A stretch of DNA of 64,000 nucleotides from Buxus sempervirens. Lineage: Eukaryota; Streptophyta; Magnoliopsida; Buxales; Buxaceae. The stretch is from contig OX387187.1 of the NCBI GenBank assembly GCA_947561395.2, forward strand, positions 35,197,829 to 35,261,828, written 5' to 3'. The translations under genes and the position numbers were made by a program. Under the pieces are notes generated by a model. It was not told where the DNA came from and searched no databases. It was given only the letters and a program-made list of their open reading frames with translations. Shown piece after piece: positions 11,284-21,938 of the stretch (the first letter of the stretch is position 1; each line of letters begins with the position of its first letter).

Positions 11284-11906
11284 TAGACTCCTTGCTATCC
11301 TCTACCTCCAGTTAAATTGAAGCTACCAACTACATGATTATTCAACTCTTCACTTTGAAAACAATGGATAAGATGCTTTGGGCTACAGACTGCGATTGTC
11401 TTATGGAATAGTCTATAGTCATCAAGCAATTTGAAAGCCAATCCAATCCTAGAATTACCTCAAACTACCAAAAATTTAGACATATCAAATCATTGGGTAA
11501 ATCTAGTTGGCCAAATCTGACCATGGTACCTATACACTATTTGTACCCTACCAATCTATACTGGTGAAATATGTACAAATAAAAATAAACTCAAACAAAG
11601 AATGCACCAAACCAATACACACAACACATGCAGGTGTAGTAAAAGAACAAGATACTCTGAAATCAAATGGACAAATAACATATTATTGACCACAATTAGA
11701 AATGATACCTCCTACTAAACTGGGGTGTCAGGCTCAAGCTCTGGCTCAGGCTCTTGCTCCTCATGAGCAGCAATAGCATGTGCTCTAACCTGTGGCTGTG
11801 GTTGTGGAGCAACTGGCTGTGGCCTCTGAAGTCCATCTCTACCTATCGGCCTGCCCTGCTATCTTGGGCCTACCGGTGCTCTCTGATCTACGTGTGGTTG
11901 AAAAGA

Positions 11907-13013
11907 TCATATGGGAGGGGCTGCAATAGGCTGTTCTAGATCTTGCTGTGCCGGTCGGGTCGGTGGCATCTGATATGTAGAGGGATACCAACACTGGTTG
12001 ATGTGATGCCCAAACTTACCACACCGATAGCAAGCTCCTCCTGGTGCAATACTACCAGCCTGACCCTGACCTCCGGATGATTCGGTCTCACCAAACCTCC
12101 TCGTTCCTGAATAGCGTTTTCTCCGCCACTTGTTTCCCCCAAACCTATGTTCAGTAGTAGGTTGAGGCGGCATTCTCGACCTCATCTCCTCCTCTCGCCT
12201 CATAATAGAGCTCTCTATAACAGAGGTCCTACGCACTAACTCATAAAAGTTTGTGCCCATAAAGGTCTCCACCTTCTCTCTAATGTCAGGACGAAGTCCT
12301 TTCTCAAAGTGTTTGGCCTTCCTTTTGTCGGTGTTCACAATATGTGAAGCAAACCAGGATAATTCATCAAATCTGGCCTCATACTATGCAACAGTCAAAT
12401 TTCCTTGGGTGATAATCATAAATTCTGCCTCCTTTTGTGCCCTCACTTCCTCAGGGAAGAACTTGAGATCAAACCGATCCTTAAACTCCTCCCAAGTAAT
12501 ATCTATATCTCCCTCTACCAACTCCTGGCGTAGAGATCTCCACCAGTGTTCAGCCTCCCCTTCAAGCACATAAACAGCCAATCGTACTTTGTCCTCCTCC
12601 AGACATCTTATAGCTTCAAAGACTTTCTCAATTCTCATCATCCACCTCTCCGCCTCCATGGAATCAGGATGACCATGGAAGGGAGGAGGGGACATCTTCC
12701 TAAACTCTCTCATGATCCTAGAAGATCTATCTTCTATTGGTCCTTGACCAACTTCATTCCTAAGATGATTCAAATTTTGCCCATAATGGTGGTTTATAGC
12801 AACCTGTTGCTCGAACAAGGCTGAAACCCGCCCAAAAGCTCTCCACACAGCATCCATCTGGTCTGTGTGAGCTGGGGCCCCAGGTGGTGCATCCACGGGA
12901 ATATCAGCTGGGATATTGGCCTGCTCAGGAGCCGGCACATAGGCAGCAGCAGTAGCGGCTTTACGAGGTCTACCACGCCTTACCATAACTAACTGAAATA
13001 TTAAAAATTGCAA
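11907..13013 (-). pseudogene. gag: Chromovirus gag with one premature stop
   Basis: The capsid/nucleocapsid protein of the element. The minus-strand frame from 13013 gives a basic N-terminus (VRRGRPRKAA), then a retrotransposon gag domain (PPPFHGHPDSMEAERWMM, EGEAEHWWRSL, TWEEFKDRFDLKFFPE). A TAG at about 12384 interrupts the same frame, which then continues (KAKHFEKGLRPDIREKVE) to a CCHC zinc knuckle CYRCGKFGHHINQC around 12010-12050. One nonsense codon therefore splits an otherwise readable gag of about 365 codons. The likely start is the Met before VRRGRPRK (12987). Confidence 0.88.
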
Positions 13014-13510
13014 TCAACACAAGGAATTCACCTGTACTACTGATTGCAAAAACAATTCAAGGGAGAATACCATGACTCTACCACTACCAAACCCTTCGAT
13101 ATATCTGCAGCTATATGAAGGTTGGGAGGAAAGATCATGGAAGCTTTCTTCTAACAATAATAATTACTTAACCCAAAATAATAATTAACTTCATAACAAC
13201 ATATACATACATTTCATACACACAACTTCACAATTACTCAAATTATTGTCTATTATAACTATCACACTATCCCACTTGTATAAGGTTAATTACTTAGGTA
13301 TATATTCAGCATTGGCCGATGCCTCACACTACCTTAGCATAACCAAACACAATTGGCTCATCATACAGCAATCATATAAGATAATAAAATAATCACTTGA
13401 CCAAAATGCTAGAAACAAATCCCAAAAGACAACTTAAAAGGCTCTACTTATCGTGCACTCAATCCCCAAAACCAACCTAAGATGGTTCCTAATTCCTAAT
13501 TTGGATCTTA

Positions 13511-13523
13511 TGCTCTGATACCA
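13511..13523 (-). other. Primer binding site of the minus-strand chromovirus
   Basis: Plus-strand TGCTCTGATACCA is the reverse complement of TGGTATCAGAGCA, complementary to initiator-Met tRNA. It lies 4 bp inside the LTR at 13528. Confidence 0.93.
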
Positions 13524-13527
13524 CAAT

Positions 13528-13986
13528 TGTAGCGCCCCAGATCCGGGTCTGCCCTATCACAGCACCAACCCGTACCCGAGACCTACTTAAGGTATATTTG
13601 GGAGGTACCTTGGTTACTCTTGAGAGTTACTTTAAGTATTCTTGAGAGTATTTTGGGGTATACATGGGTATACACTAGTGTTATCCGAGAGGGTACCTGG
13701 GGTAAATTTGGGAATTACTCTAGGTACACATAAGTCCAATTTTTCAAAATTTGATTTCCAATTCATTTAAGCTAATCGGAGAGTATCTTAGACAATTGGA
13801 ATTTAGAAATAACATTAATTAAACTTACCTCAATAACCTTCATAAAGTTCAATTGATTTCTCTAAATCCTCGAGAATAATCCACATTTACCTCATCTTCA
13901 TAACACAAATACTTAATTAGTCTAATAATCACACTTTAGATAATTAATCTTAATAATTAAGATATAATCCGGGTCGGGGTTTTACA
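13528..13986 (-). repeat. Chromovirus LTR (5' LTR in element orientation)
   Basis: 459 bp, TGTAGCGCC...TTTTACA on the plus strand, followed by TSD CATAG. I see no TATA box in the minus-strand reading; the part of the long LTR carrying TATAAAAGG (18134-18142) is missing here. Confidence 0.93.
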
Positions 13987-13991
13987 CATAG

Positions 13992-15781
13992 ACCACCTCA
14001 ATGTTACAAACCACCACAGTCTAATACTGCAGCAGTAGTTTCATCAGGCCCTTTCACTGATCCTAGTACTCTGGCTGAGCAATTTCAGAATTTTCTCTCC
14101 TTACAGTCACAAGCTATGTCTGATGCTTCTTCTGTAGGTCAGTTGCCTCATAGTTCTTCAGGTATGTCACATTTTGTATGGGTCTTGGATTCTTGTGCTT
14201 CACATCATATGTCTCCAGATTCTTCATTTTTTGCTTCTATGTCTCCTTCGTCTTCTATTCCTGTCATGACTGCTGATGGCACTCCTATGCCTTTAGCAGG
14301 TGTTGGTTCTGTTGTCACATCTCACGTGTCTCTCCCTAATGTTTATCATATTCCAAAACTCACATTAAATCTTGCTTCTATTGGTTAGTTATGTGATTCT
14401 GGTAATTTAGTAACCTTTTCCTCTTCTTCTTGTTATGTGCAGGATCTGCAGTCTCAGAAGCTGATTGGGACAGGCCGTAGGAAAGGGGGACTATATATTT
14501 TGGATGAGTTAAAAGTACCAGTTGCTGCTGCTACTAGTGTTGATTTGTTTTCTTTTCATTTGAGTCCATATTCTTCTAATTTTTACTTATGGCATGCTCG
14601 TCTAGGTCATGTCTCGTCCTCTCGTTTGAGATTTTTAGCATCCACAGGGATTTTAGGAAATTTGAAAACTTGTGATATTTCTGATTGTAGTGGATGTAAA
14701 TTGGCAAAATTTTCAGCTTTACCTTTTAATCGAAGTATTTCTATTTCTTCTTCTCCATTTGGTTTGATTCATTCTGATGTATGGGGACCTTCTCCTGTTG
14801 TCACAAAAGGAGGGTCTCGATATTATGTTTCTTTTATTGATGATCATACTTGTTATTGTTGGGTTTATTTAATGAAGCATCGTTCTGAATTCTTTGATAT
14901 TTATAAAGCCGTTCGAGCTCTTGTCAAAACTCAACATTTTGCTGTTATGAAATGCTTTAGGTGTGATTTGGGTGGGGAATACACTTCAAATAAATTTTGT
15001 GAGTTGCTTGCCTTAGATGGAACTATTCACCAAACTTCGTGTATAGATACTCCTGAGCAAAATGGTGTTGCTGAAAGAAAACATAGGCATATTGTTGAAA
15101 CTTCTCGGTCTCTGTTGTTGTCTGCTTCTGTTCCTAGTGTGTTTTGGGGTGAAGCCGTTCTTACTGCTGTATGTTTGATTAATACAATTCCATCTTCTCA
15201 TATTTCAGGTTTTTCTCCCTTCGAAAAGTTGTATGGGTATGCCCCTGATTATTCCTTCTTTAGAGTCTTTGGTTGTACCTCTTTCGTTCTTCATCCTCAT
15301 GTAGAACGCAGCAAGTTGTCCACTCGATCTACTATTTGTGTCTTTTTTGGCTATGGTGAAGGTAAAAAGGGGTATCGTTGTTTTGATCCAATAACTCAGA
15401 AACTTTATGTGTCTCGTCATGTTGCTTTTCTTGAGCATATACCTTTCTTTTCTATTCCATCCACTACTCATAGCTTGACTAGATCTGATCTTATTCGTAT
15501 AGATCCCTTTTCTGAGGATTCTAATAGGTTATCATCTTAGGTGCCTAGTACTTCAAATGCCCCTTCTCATAATCAAGAAAGACCAATTCGTACTGATCAT
15601 TTTGCAGGTACTGACACTTTTTTCTCCGACACAACTAATGCTCCCTCTTCTCCTATGGTACCTCAAGCTTCGTCTGAGATTGTGGATCCACCTCTACGTC
15701 AATCCATACGCATTCGTAAGTCCACAAAATTACCAGATTTTTCTTATTCTTGTTATTCTTCATCTTTTACTTCCTTCTTAG
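13992..15781 (+). pseudogene. pol: Copia gag end, protease and integrase, with two Gln-to-stop changes
   Basis: Continues the copia reading frame after the chromovirus. Protease is at about 14190-14390, with the copia WVLDSCASHHM motif, which has Cys where the family often has Gly or Thr. A TAG at 14386-14388 replaces the Gln of the usual IGQLCDSG. The integrase zinc-binding region (LWHARLGHVS...CDISDCSGCKLAK) lies at about 14590-14710 and the DDE core at about 14770-15130 (IHSDVWGPS, FRCDLGGEYTS, PEQNGVAERKH). Another TAG at 15538-15540 sits where the frame should read Gln. The frame then runs to 15781, where the next insertion lies. Catalytic residues D, D and E are present, so only nonsense changes block the domain. 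Confidence 0.93.
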
Positions 15782-16404
15782 TGTAGCGCCCCAGATCCGG
15801 GTCTGCCCTATCACAGCACCAACCCATACCCGAGACCTACATATGGGCCCAATAGAACCTGATTAACACAATTAATCCTGGGAAATTACAAAGTAATCAT
15901 CAGAGTGCATGACTAAAGAAGCATGGAATAAAAATTTCCATCTAATCAAAATGTCATCTGTACTATAATCTCCAAAACATGATATATATGTGAATAAAAT
16001 ACAACTAAGGCAACTAACCATTTACAATGATCTCTCCAAAATATATAGACATATACAAAAGATATCTCCCAAGAGTATAGGTCCAAAAATAATATTTACA
16101 TCCCATATACAATCCCCAAGACAAAATACATCATTATAAAAAGAACCCTATTATGGTTGGTAGAAATCCTCTGGCCTGAACTAAAGCTCACCCTCAATGT
16201 CTGCCCCAATACGCGGCTCATCAAGCGGATCTGAAAAGAAATCTGGTAAAACAAAACACACGTGAGACTTAAAGTCCCAGTAAGCAGCAAACATGCATGC
16301 AGAGAAATAGTTTATGCAATTTCATAACATCATGGTAATATTCACAAGTATAAGATACCAAATGTAAACCAAAATATCTCAAACAGATATAAAGTGAAAT
16401 TCCA

Positions 16405-16615
16405 AATCAAATATCTCAATCGGGTAATTCATGAAATCAAATCAACCATTCCAAGTCAAATGTCTCAATCGAGTAATTCATGAAATCAAATCAACCATTC
16501 CAAGTCAAATATCTCAATCGAGTAATTCATGAAATCAAATCAACCATTCCAAGTCAAATATCTCAATCGGATAATTCATGAAATCAAATCAACCCTTCCA
16601 AGTCAAATGTCCAAA
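16405..16615. repeat. 49-bp tandem repeat, about 4.3 copies
   Basis: TCTCAATCG.GTAATTCATG recurs at about 16414, 16463, 16512 and 16561, with copies nearly identical. There are no unique spacers, so this is a minisatellite. Confidence 0.9.
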
Positions 16616-16642
16616 TCAGATTAATGATCGCTGTCCAAGATT

Positions 16643-16905
16643 AAGGCCAAGCGGAGTATTTCAACACTGCCGACGAATCAAGGCCCAGTGGAGTACTTCT
16701 ACACTGCCGACAAAATCAAAGCCAAGTGGAGTACTTCTACACCGCCGACGCATCAAAGCCAAGTGGAATACTTCTACGCTGCCCGATGAATCAAGGCCAA
16801 GTGGAGTACTTCTACACTGCCGACGGAATCAAGGCCAAGTGGAGTACTTCTACACTGCCGACGGAATCAAGGCCAAGTGGAGTACTTCTACACCGCCAGT
16901 TCATG
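16643..16905. repeat. 37/38-bp tandem repeat, seven copies
   Basis: The unit begins AAGGCCAAGTGGAGTACTTC and continues TACACTGCCGACGGAATC. Starts are at about 16643, 16680, 16718, 16755, 16793, 16831 and 16869. The last two spacings are the most regular, suggesting recent copying at the 3' side. Confidence 0.92.
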
Positions 16906-18133
16906 AAATCCAAAATCAATCAAACGAATACCATAAAATCCTCAAAACACATTTTGGATGAGTGGAGTAGTCTTAGAATTCTCAAATAAGTCATCCTACC
17001 AAGAATCAATGGATTCCGAGACAAAAAGTTTTGGACCTCAAAAATATTCTAAGTCTGGGTAAAAACGTTGACTTTTCGGTGTAGAATTTTTCTAGACAAA
17101 TCACAAGGAGTTTGGGGCTCAAATTCTGGTTGTAGTCTATTGGAGGGTATACAAATCATCTAGAATTTTTTGGGCTTCTAAATCACTCGCTTGGATATCA
17201 AACTCAAAAAGTGGCCATTTTTGAAAATCGGGAAATCTGGAAATTTAGGCACAAACTGAAAAGTTGACTTTTTATTGGTTGGGAATTGGACCTTGGAAGT
17301 ATTTTTATTGGTTCCAAATGGGGGGTAAAACCTTATTTACATGTAAAGACTTAAGTAAATGGAGCAATAAATACACAGGACATTTACTTAAATGTCTTTC
17401 ATGGAAATAAAGGTGCTCTGCCGAAGGCTTGGGTTGTTTGGAAGAGGGTTGAGGAGAAAAAGGGTGAAGAGTTCTCAAAAATAGGCTTCAACGCGCGGAC
17501 GTTGAGGTTTGGACGTTCGGGCTCTGGATTAATCGCCCAAGTTAATCCTGAGCCGCGATTTAAAATAACAGAGACTAGTTTTTAGGGTTTTGGCTCAGGA
17601 TTAATCGCCAAATCTCAGGATTAATCGCCAGGTCGGGATTTTGAATTATTTTGACTATTTTCAACACCAAACTCATGGGAATCATTTCCAACACTTCCAA
17701 CATCAAATAGGATTATCATAAAACATCCCAACATGCTTTAAAACACTTTCCAAACCAAAGATTCATCCCAAAATCTCAAACCCTAATCTGAAATATAATC
17801 AATAGAGCTAGAAATCCATGGCAAATCAATAGGAGACTAAACAAGAGTATTATACAATCAAAACCCAAGAATTTTTGAAGCAAATAGCAACATGCAAGAT
17901 CATTTCTTCAAATAAATCAAACCCTAGAGAGAAAATACGAATTTTAGTAATTCATTTTGTTTTGAAGGGTTTGCTACTTACTTGTTAATAGAGAAGCAAC
18001 CTCCTCTCCTAGCTCTCCTCTTCTTCTCCTTCTTCTTAAAGCTTTGAAGCAAGCTCCCACAACTCTCTCTCTTGTTCTATACGATCAAGACAAGAGGAAG
18101 TGTTCTCAAACTCTTAATTAGAAATTAGGGCAT

Positions 18134-18142
18134 CCTTTTATA
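18134..18142 (-). promoter_or_regulatory. Probable TATA box of the long chromovirus LTR
   Basis: The minus strand reads TATAAAAGG in an otherwise unremarkable region. It is the best core-promoter candidate of this LTR and is missing from the 459-bp LTR variant. Confidence 0.5.
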
Positions 18143-18194
18143 TGCCCAAGTTTTGGGTCTTTCAAATCTGCCCCCAAACAAGGCTTTTATTCAA

Positions 18195-19220
18195 CTAAAC
18201 CCTAGGGTGTACCTAAGGCATACCAGGGGTACCTTAGTGTTATTCGAGTGGGGTACCTTAGTATTAAGTGGGGTATCTTAGTGTTAAGTGGGGTGTTTGC
18301 TTTAGCCACTTCAAAAGGCATGCTTTAGAAATGCTTGGGAGATGTACCTCAGTTAACACAGAAGGGTACTTCAGTTATATTGAGGAGGGTACTTAACTAT
18401 AGAAGGGGTGTACCTTAGTTACATGAGGGGGTACCTTAGCTATATAAGGGGTTATACCTTAGGCAAAACAATGGGGGGTTACCTTACTTATATAGGGGTT
18501 ACTTTAGTTATACAAATGGGGTACTTTGGCTATATAGGGGGGTGTACCTTAGGTAAAACAGTGGGGGTACTTTACTTATATGAGAGGAGTACCTCTAGGA
18601 AATACAAGGGGTGTACCCTAGGTAATATAGGAGATGTACCTTAGGTATGTTGGAGGTACTTTAGTTATATAAAAGGGTACTTCAAGTAAAACAGTAGGGT
18701 ACCTTAGTTAAAATGAAGGGATACCTTAGGTAATACAAGTGAGGTACCTTAGGTACAATTAGGGGGGTACTTTAGGTATTTGAATGGGGTACCTTGGGCA
18801 AAACAGTGGGATACCTTAGCCAATATGAGTGAGGTGCCTTAGGTAATATAAGAGGGTACTTTAGCTATACATGTAAGGTACCTTAGGCAAACACAAGAGG
18901 ATACCTTAGGTAGACACAGGGGTACCTTAGGCAATACTTGGGTGTACCTTGGGTATAGAAGTGGGGTACCTGGGGTATACTTGAGAAGTTATTTGGGTAT
19001 TCTTGGGAGATACTTAAGGTACACTTGAGAGGTACCTTGAGCATTCTTAAGAGTTACTTTGAGTATTCTTAGGGGATAATTTGGGTACACTTGGGAGGTA
19101 CCTTGGGTACTATTAGGAGTTACTTTAAGTATTCTTGGGAGTATTTTGGGGTATACATGGGTATACACTAGTGTTATCCGGGAGGGTACCTGGGGTAAAC
19201 TTTAGGGTACCATGGGTATA
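18195..19220. repeat. Degenerate array of about 35 GGTACCTTAGG-type units
   Basis: Short units of roughly 20-35 bp, each with a GTACCTTAG or GTACTTTAG core, followed by variable words such as GGTATA, CAATAC or TATATAAG. The last few units grade into the sequence kept in the 459-bp LTR (TTAAGGTATATTTGGGAGG). GGTACC is palindromic, so the array gives dense short dyads. Confidence 0.88.
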
Positions 19221-19510
19221 CTTAGGAATTACTCTAGGTACACATAAGTCTAACTTTTCAGAATTTGATTTCCAATTCATTTAAGTTAATTGGAGAGTAT
19301 CTTATCTTAGACAATAGGAATTGAGAAATAACATTGATTAAATTTTCCTTAATAACCTTCATACAGTTCAATTGATTTCTCTAAATCCTCAAGAATAATC
19401 CACATTTACCTCATCTTCATAACACAATTACTTAATTAGTCTAATAATCACACTTTAGATAATTAATCTTAATAATTAAGATATAATCCGGGTCGGGGTT
19501 TTACACTTAG

Positions 19511-20778
19511 CCTCTATTCATTGTCTTTCTAAACCCTCTTCCTATAAAGAGGCAATTCTTGATTCTCGTTGGCAATAAGCTATGGATGAGGAACTTTCTG
19601 CTTTGCACAAGACAAGTACTTGGGATTTGGTTCCTCTACCTCTTGGTAAGAGTATTGTTGGTTGTCGTTGGGTGTATAAGATCAAGACTAATTCTGATGG
19701 AACTATTGAGCGATACAAAGCTAGGTTAGTTGCAAAAGGGTACTCTCAACAGTATGGTATGGATTATGAAGAGACATATGCTCCTGTTGCAAAAATGACT
19801 ACTATTCGTACTCTTATTGCAGTAGCTTCAGTTCGTCAGTGGCATATCTCTCAACTTGATGTTAAAAATGCCTTCTTGAATGGAGATCTTCAAGAAGAAG
19901 TTTATATGGCACCTCCTCCTGGTGTTTCACATGAGTCTGGGTATGTTTGCAAGCTCAATAAAGCGTTATATGGTCTCAAACAAGCACCTAGTGCTTGGTT
20001 TGAGAAATTTTCTGTTGTGATCTCTTCTCTTGGATTTACCTCTAGTAGTCATGCTTCTGCTCTTTTTGTCAAGTGCACTGATGCAGGTCGTATCATTCTG
20101 TCTTTACATGTTGATGACATGATTATTACTGGTGATGATGTTGATGGTATTTCAGTTTTGAAGATAGAGTTAGCTAGACAGATTGAAATGAAGGATTTGG
20201 GTTCTCTACGATATTTCTTGGGTATTGAGGTAGCCTACTCACCCAAAGGTTATCTTCTTTCTCAGTCGAAATATGTTGCAGATATTCTTGATCGGGCTAG
20301 ACTTACTGATAATAAGACTGTAGATACTCCCATTGAGGTTAACGCAAAGTATTCTTCTTCTGATGGTTTACCTTTGTCTGATCCTACTTTATACCGTACT
20401 ATTGTCGAGAGCTTGGTATATCTCACTATTACTCGTCCAGATATTGCATATGCTATTCATGTTGTTAGTCAATTTTTTGCGGTATCTTCGGGGTACAGTC
20501 TTTCAAAGTCTTTTACTTCCATCCACCTCTTCCTTGGAGCTGCGTGCATACTCTGATGCTGATCATGGCAGTGATCCCACAGATCGCAAGTTTGTTACTG
20601 GTTTCTGTATCTTTTTGGGTGATTCCCTGATTTCTTGGAAGAGCAAGAAACAATCCATTGTTTCTCAATCTTCAACCGAAGCAGAATATCGTGCTATGGC
20701 ATCCACTACCAAAAAGATTGTTTGGTTACGTTGGTTACTTGCAGATATGGGAGTTTCTCTTTCTCATCCCACTCCTAT
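19511..20778 (+). pseudogene. pol: Copia reverse transcriptase and start of RNase H, broken
   Basis: An in-frame TAA at 19576-19578 stands where copia RT reads RWQQAMDEE, so CAA probably became TAA. From 19582 the RT is readable: KARLVAKGYSQQ, ETYAPVAKM, DVKNAFLNGDLQEEVYM, LYGLKQAPSAWF and the catalytic LHVDDMIITGDD around 20105-20135. After VVSQFF (about 20470) a short deletion with frameshift removes the conserved segment before LRYLRGT. RNase H then continues in another frame with YSDADHGSDPTDRK, SLISWKSKKQSIVS and SSTEAEYRAM, until the insertion at 20779. TSD of that insertion is CCTAT. Confidence 0.93.
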
Positions 20779-21835
20779 TGTGCGCACCTGATTTCGGTCG
20801 CATGGCGAGGCGCATGCAAAACGATGCATGCCTCGGGATTGTTTGTAGTCGCCACTGCCTGATGGGGTGCAGGCAGACACCTTGGTGCCTATGTTTGTCT
20901 ATTGAGGTTTGGTCTGCGGCTTGAGATTCTAAGCAAGTTCTCGGTTACGGTCCGGGGAAGTCCGTAGACATCCCGGTCCGCCCCGTCATTTGACAGGTCG
21001 CATCCTGGTTCTAAGTCAATTTTGGTCTACTCACCCGATTCCTATTCTAGCATACACATTTGATTGAGTCTTGCGGGACCGCCAAAATGGTGTAGATCCC
21101 TTTTCTTGATTTTATCTTCTTATCTTAAAATGAGATGAGTCTGACTAGGCGGGCCTGGTTGGAAGGCCCGCGGATTCCTTTGTGGGCTTGGTTAAGCCCA
21201 CATCCCCCCTGGTGGGGCTCAGTTTAGCTTGAGAGGCCCTTTGGGCTTAGTTCAAATGAATTGATTTTATTTAATGGTTCAAATTGAAGGTTTAAGTGAT
21301 TTACTTATACAAGTGGGCCGGGATTGCTTTGTGGGCCCCTGAATGGGTCACACCATTGGTTGCCAAGTGATTTTGGGGATTATCTTAATTAGCTGTGCCA
21401 AACTGGGCCAGGCTTTGGGCTTGGGGCCCTTTACCTCAGCTTGGGCTTGAAAGCCCAAGGCTTCTTGAGTTAGGGTTTGGAAACCCTAACCTTGGTTGGG
21501 TTCAATGGGCTTAGTGGGCCCGACAGGCCTTGCCCTTGGTCTCGGCCAAACCATGCCTAAATCTAAGCATTATGCTTCCAAAATGGGTTTTGGTGGGCCT
21601 CAATGGGTTTGGCCCACTCAATTAATTTAATTGTCTTCATTTAGCAAAAGTGGGTTTGTCGGGCTTGGTGGGCCCTGTTGGAAGGCCCACTGGAATTCAA
21701 ATTGGACCTGGTCGGTCCATGGCCCATCTTGGGTCTCCGGTTGACCCAGAAACCCTTCTGGTTCATTCGGGTTGATCAAACGAATCAAGAAAACAATACA
21801 AGATCACGAAATAACATAAAAGACAATCTGGCTGT

Positions 21836-21938
21836 GTAGCCGCCCTGAGATGCCGGTTACACATAAGGGTCAGTGTATCCGGCATCTTTGGGCGGTTACG
21901 AACAAAGCCCTGTTGATCCGACCTGAGTTGTCGATTAA
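21836..21938. repeat. Array of three 25-bp dyads at 39-bp spacing (family B copy 2)
   Basis: Units start at 21836, 21875 and about 21914. The first two run GTAGCCG...CCGGTTAC and GTATCCGGCAT...GGCGGTTAC; the third is more decayed but keeps ATCCGACCTGAGTTGTCG. Spacing and unit length equal those at 3691 and 7700. Arm symmetry is weaker than in the other two arrays. Confidence 0.75.

Larger units (their letters stand above)
9816..13986 (-). mobile_element. Chromovirus-type Ty3/gypsy element, minus strand, internally deleted
   Basis: LTRs of 459 bp at both ends, TSD CATAG (9811-9815, 13987-13991). The minus-strand primer site lies beside the right LTR and a polypurine tract (GTAGGAGGGTAGAA, plus positions 10275-10288) beside the left LTR. 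Inside are gag, an N-terminal RT fragment and a chromodomain-like C-terminal tail. The internal part is only about 3.25 kb, so most of RT, RNase H and integrase are missing. The LTRs differ by about seven substitutions, all transitions. The solo LTR at 15782-19505 has the same ends but is 3724 bp, so this element's LTRs look like deletion derivatives. Confidence 0.93.
15782..19505 (-). mobile_element. 3.7-kb solo LTR of the chromovirus family, inserted in copia pol
   Basis: The plus-strand ends TGTAGCGCCCC and GGGGTTTTACA are the same as in the element at 9816, with TSD CTTAG at 15777-15781 and 19506-19510. The first ~60 bp and last ~400 bp match the 459-bp LTRs; the central 3.2 kb is extra. 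That centre has no gag or pol. It holds a 49-bp array, a 38-bp array, a long GGTACC-rich array and a minus-strand TATAAAAGG, so it looks like genuine LTR sequence and not a secondary insertion. Orientation is inferred from the matching 9816 element. Confidence 0.9.

Noticed and set aside
16405-16905. CRISPR array
   Set aside because: Units are adjacent without unique spacers, and the context is a plant LTR.
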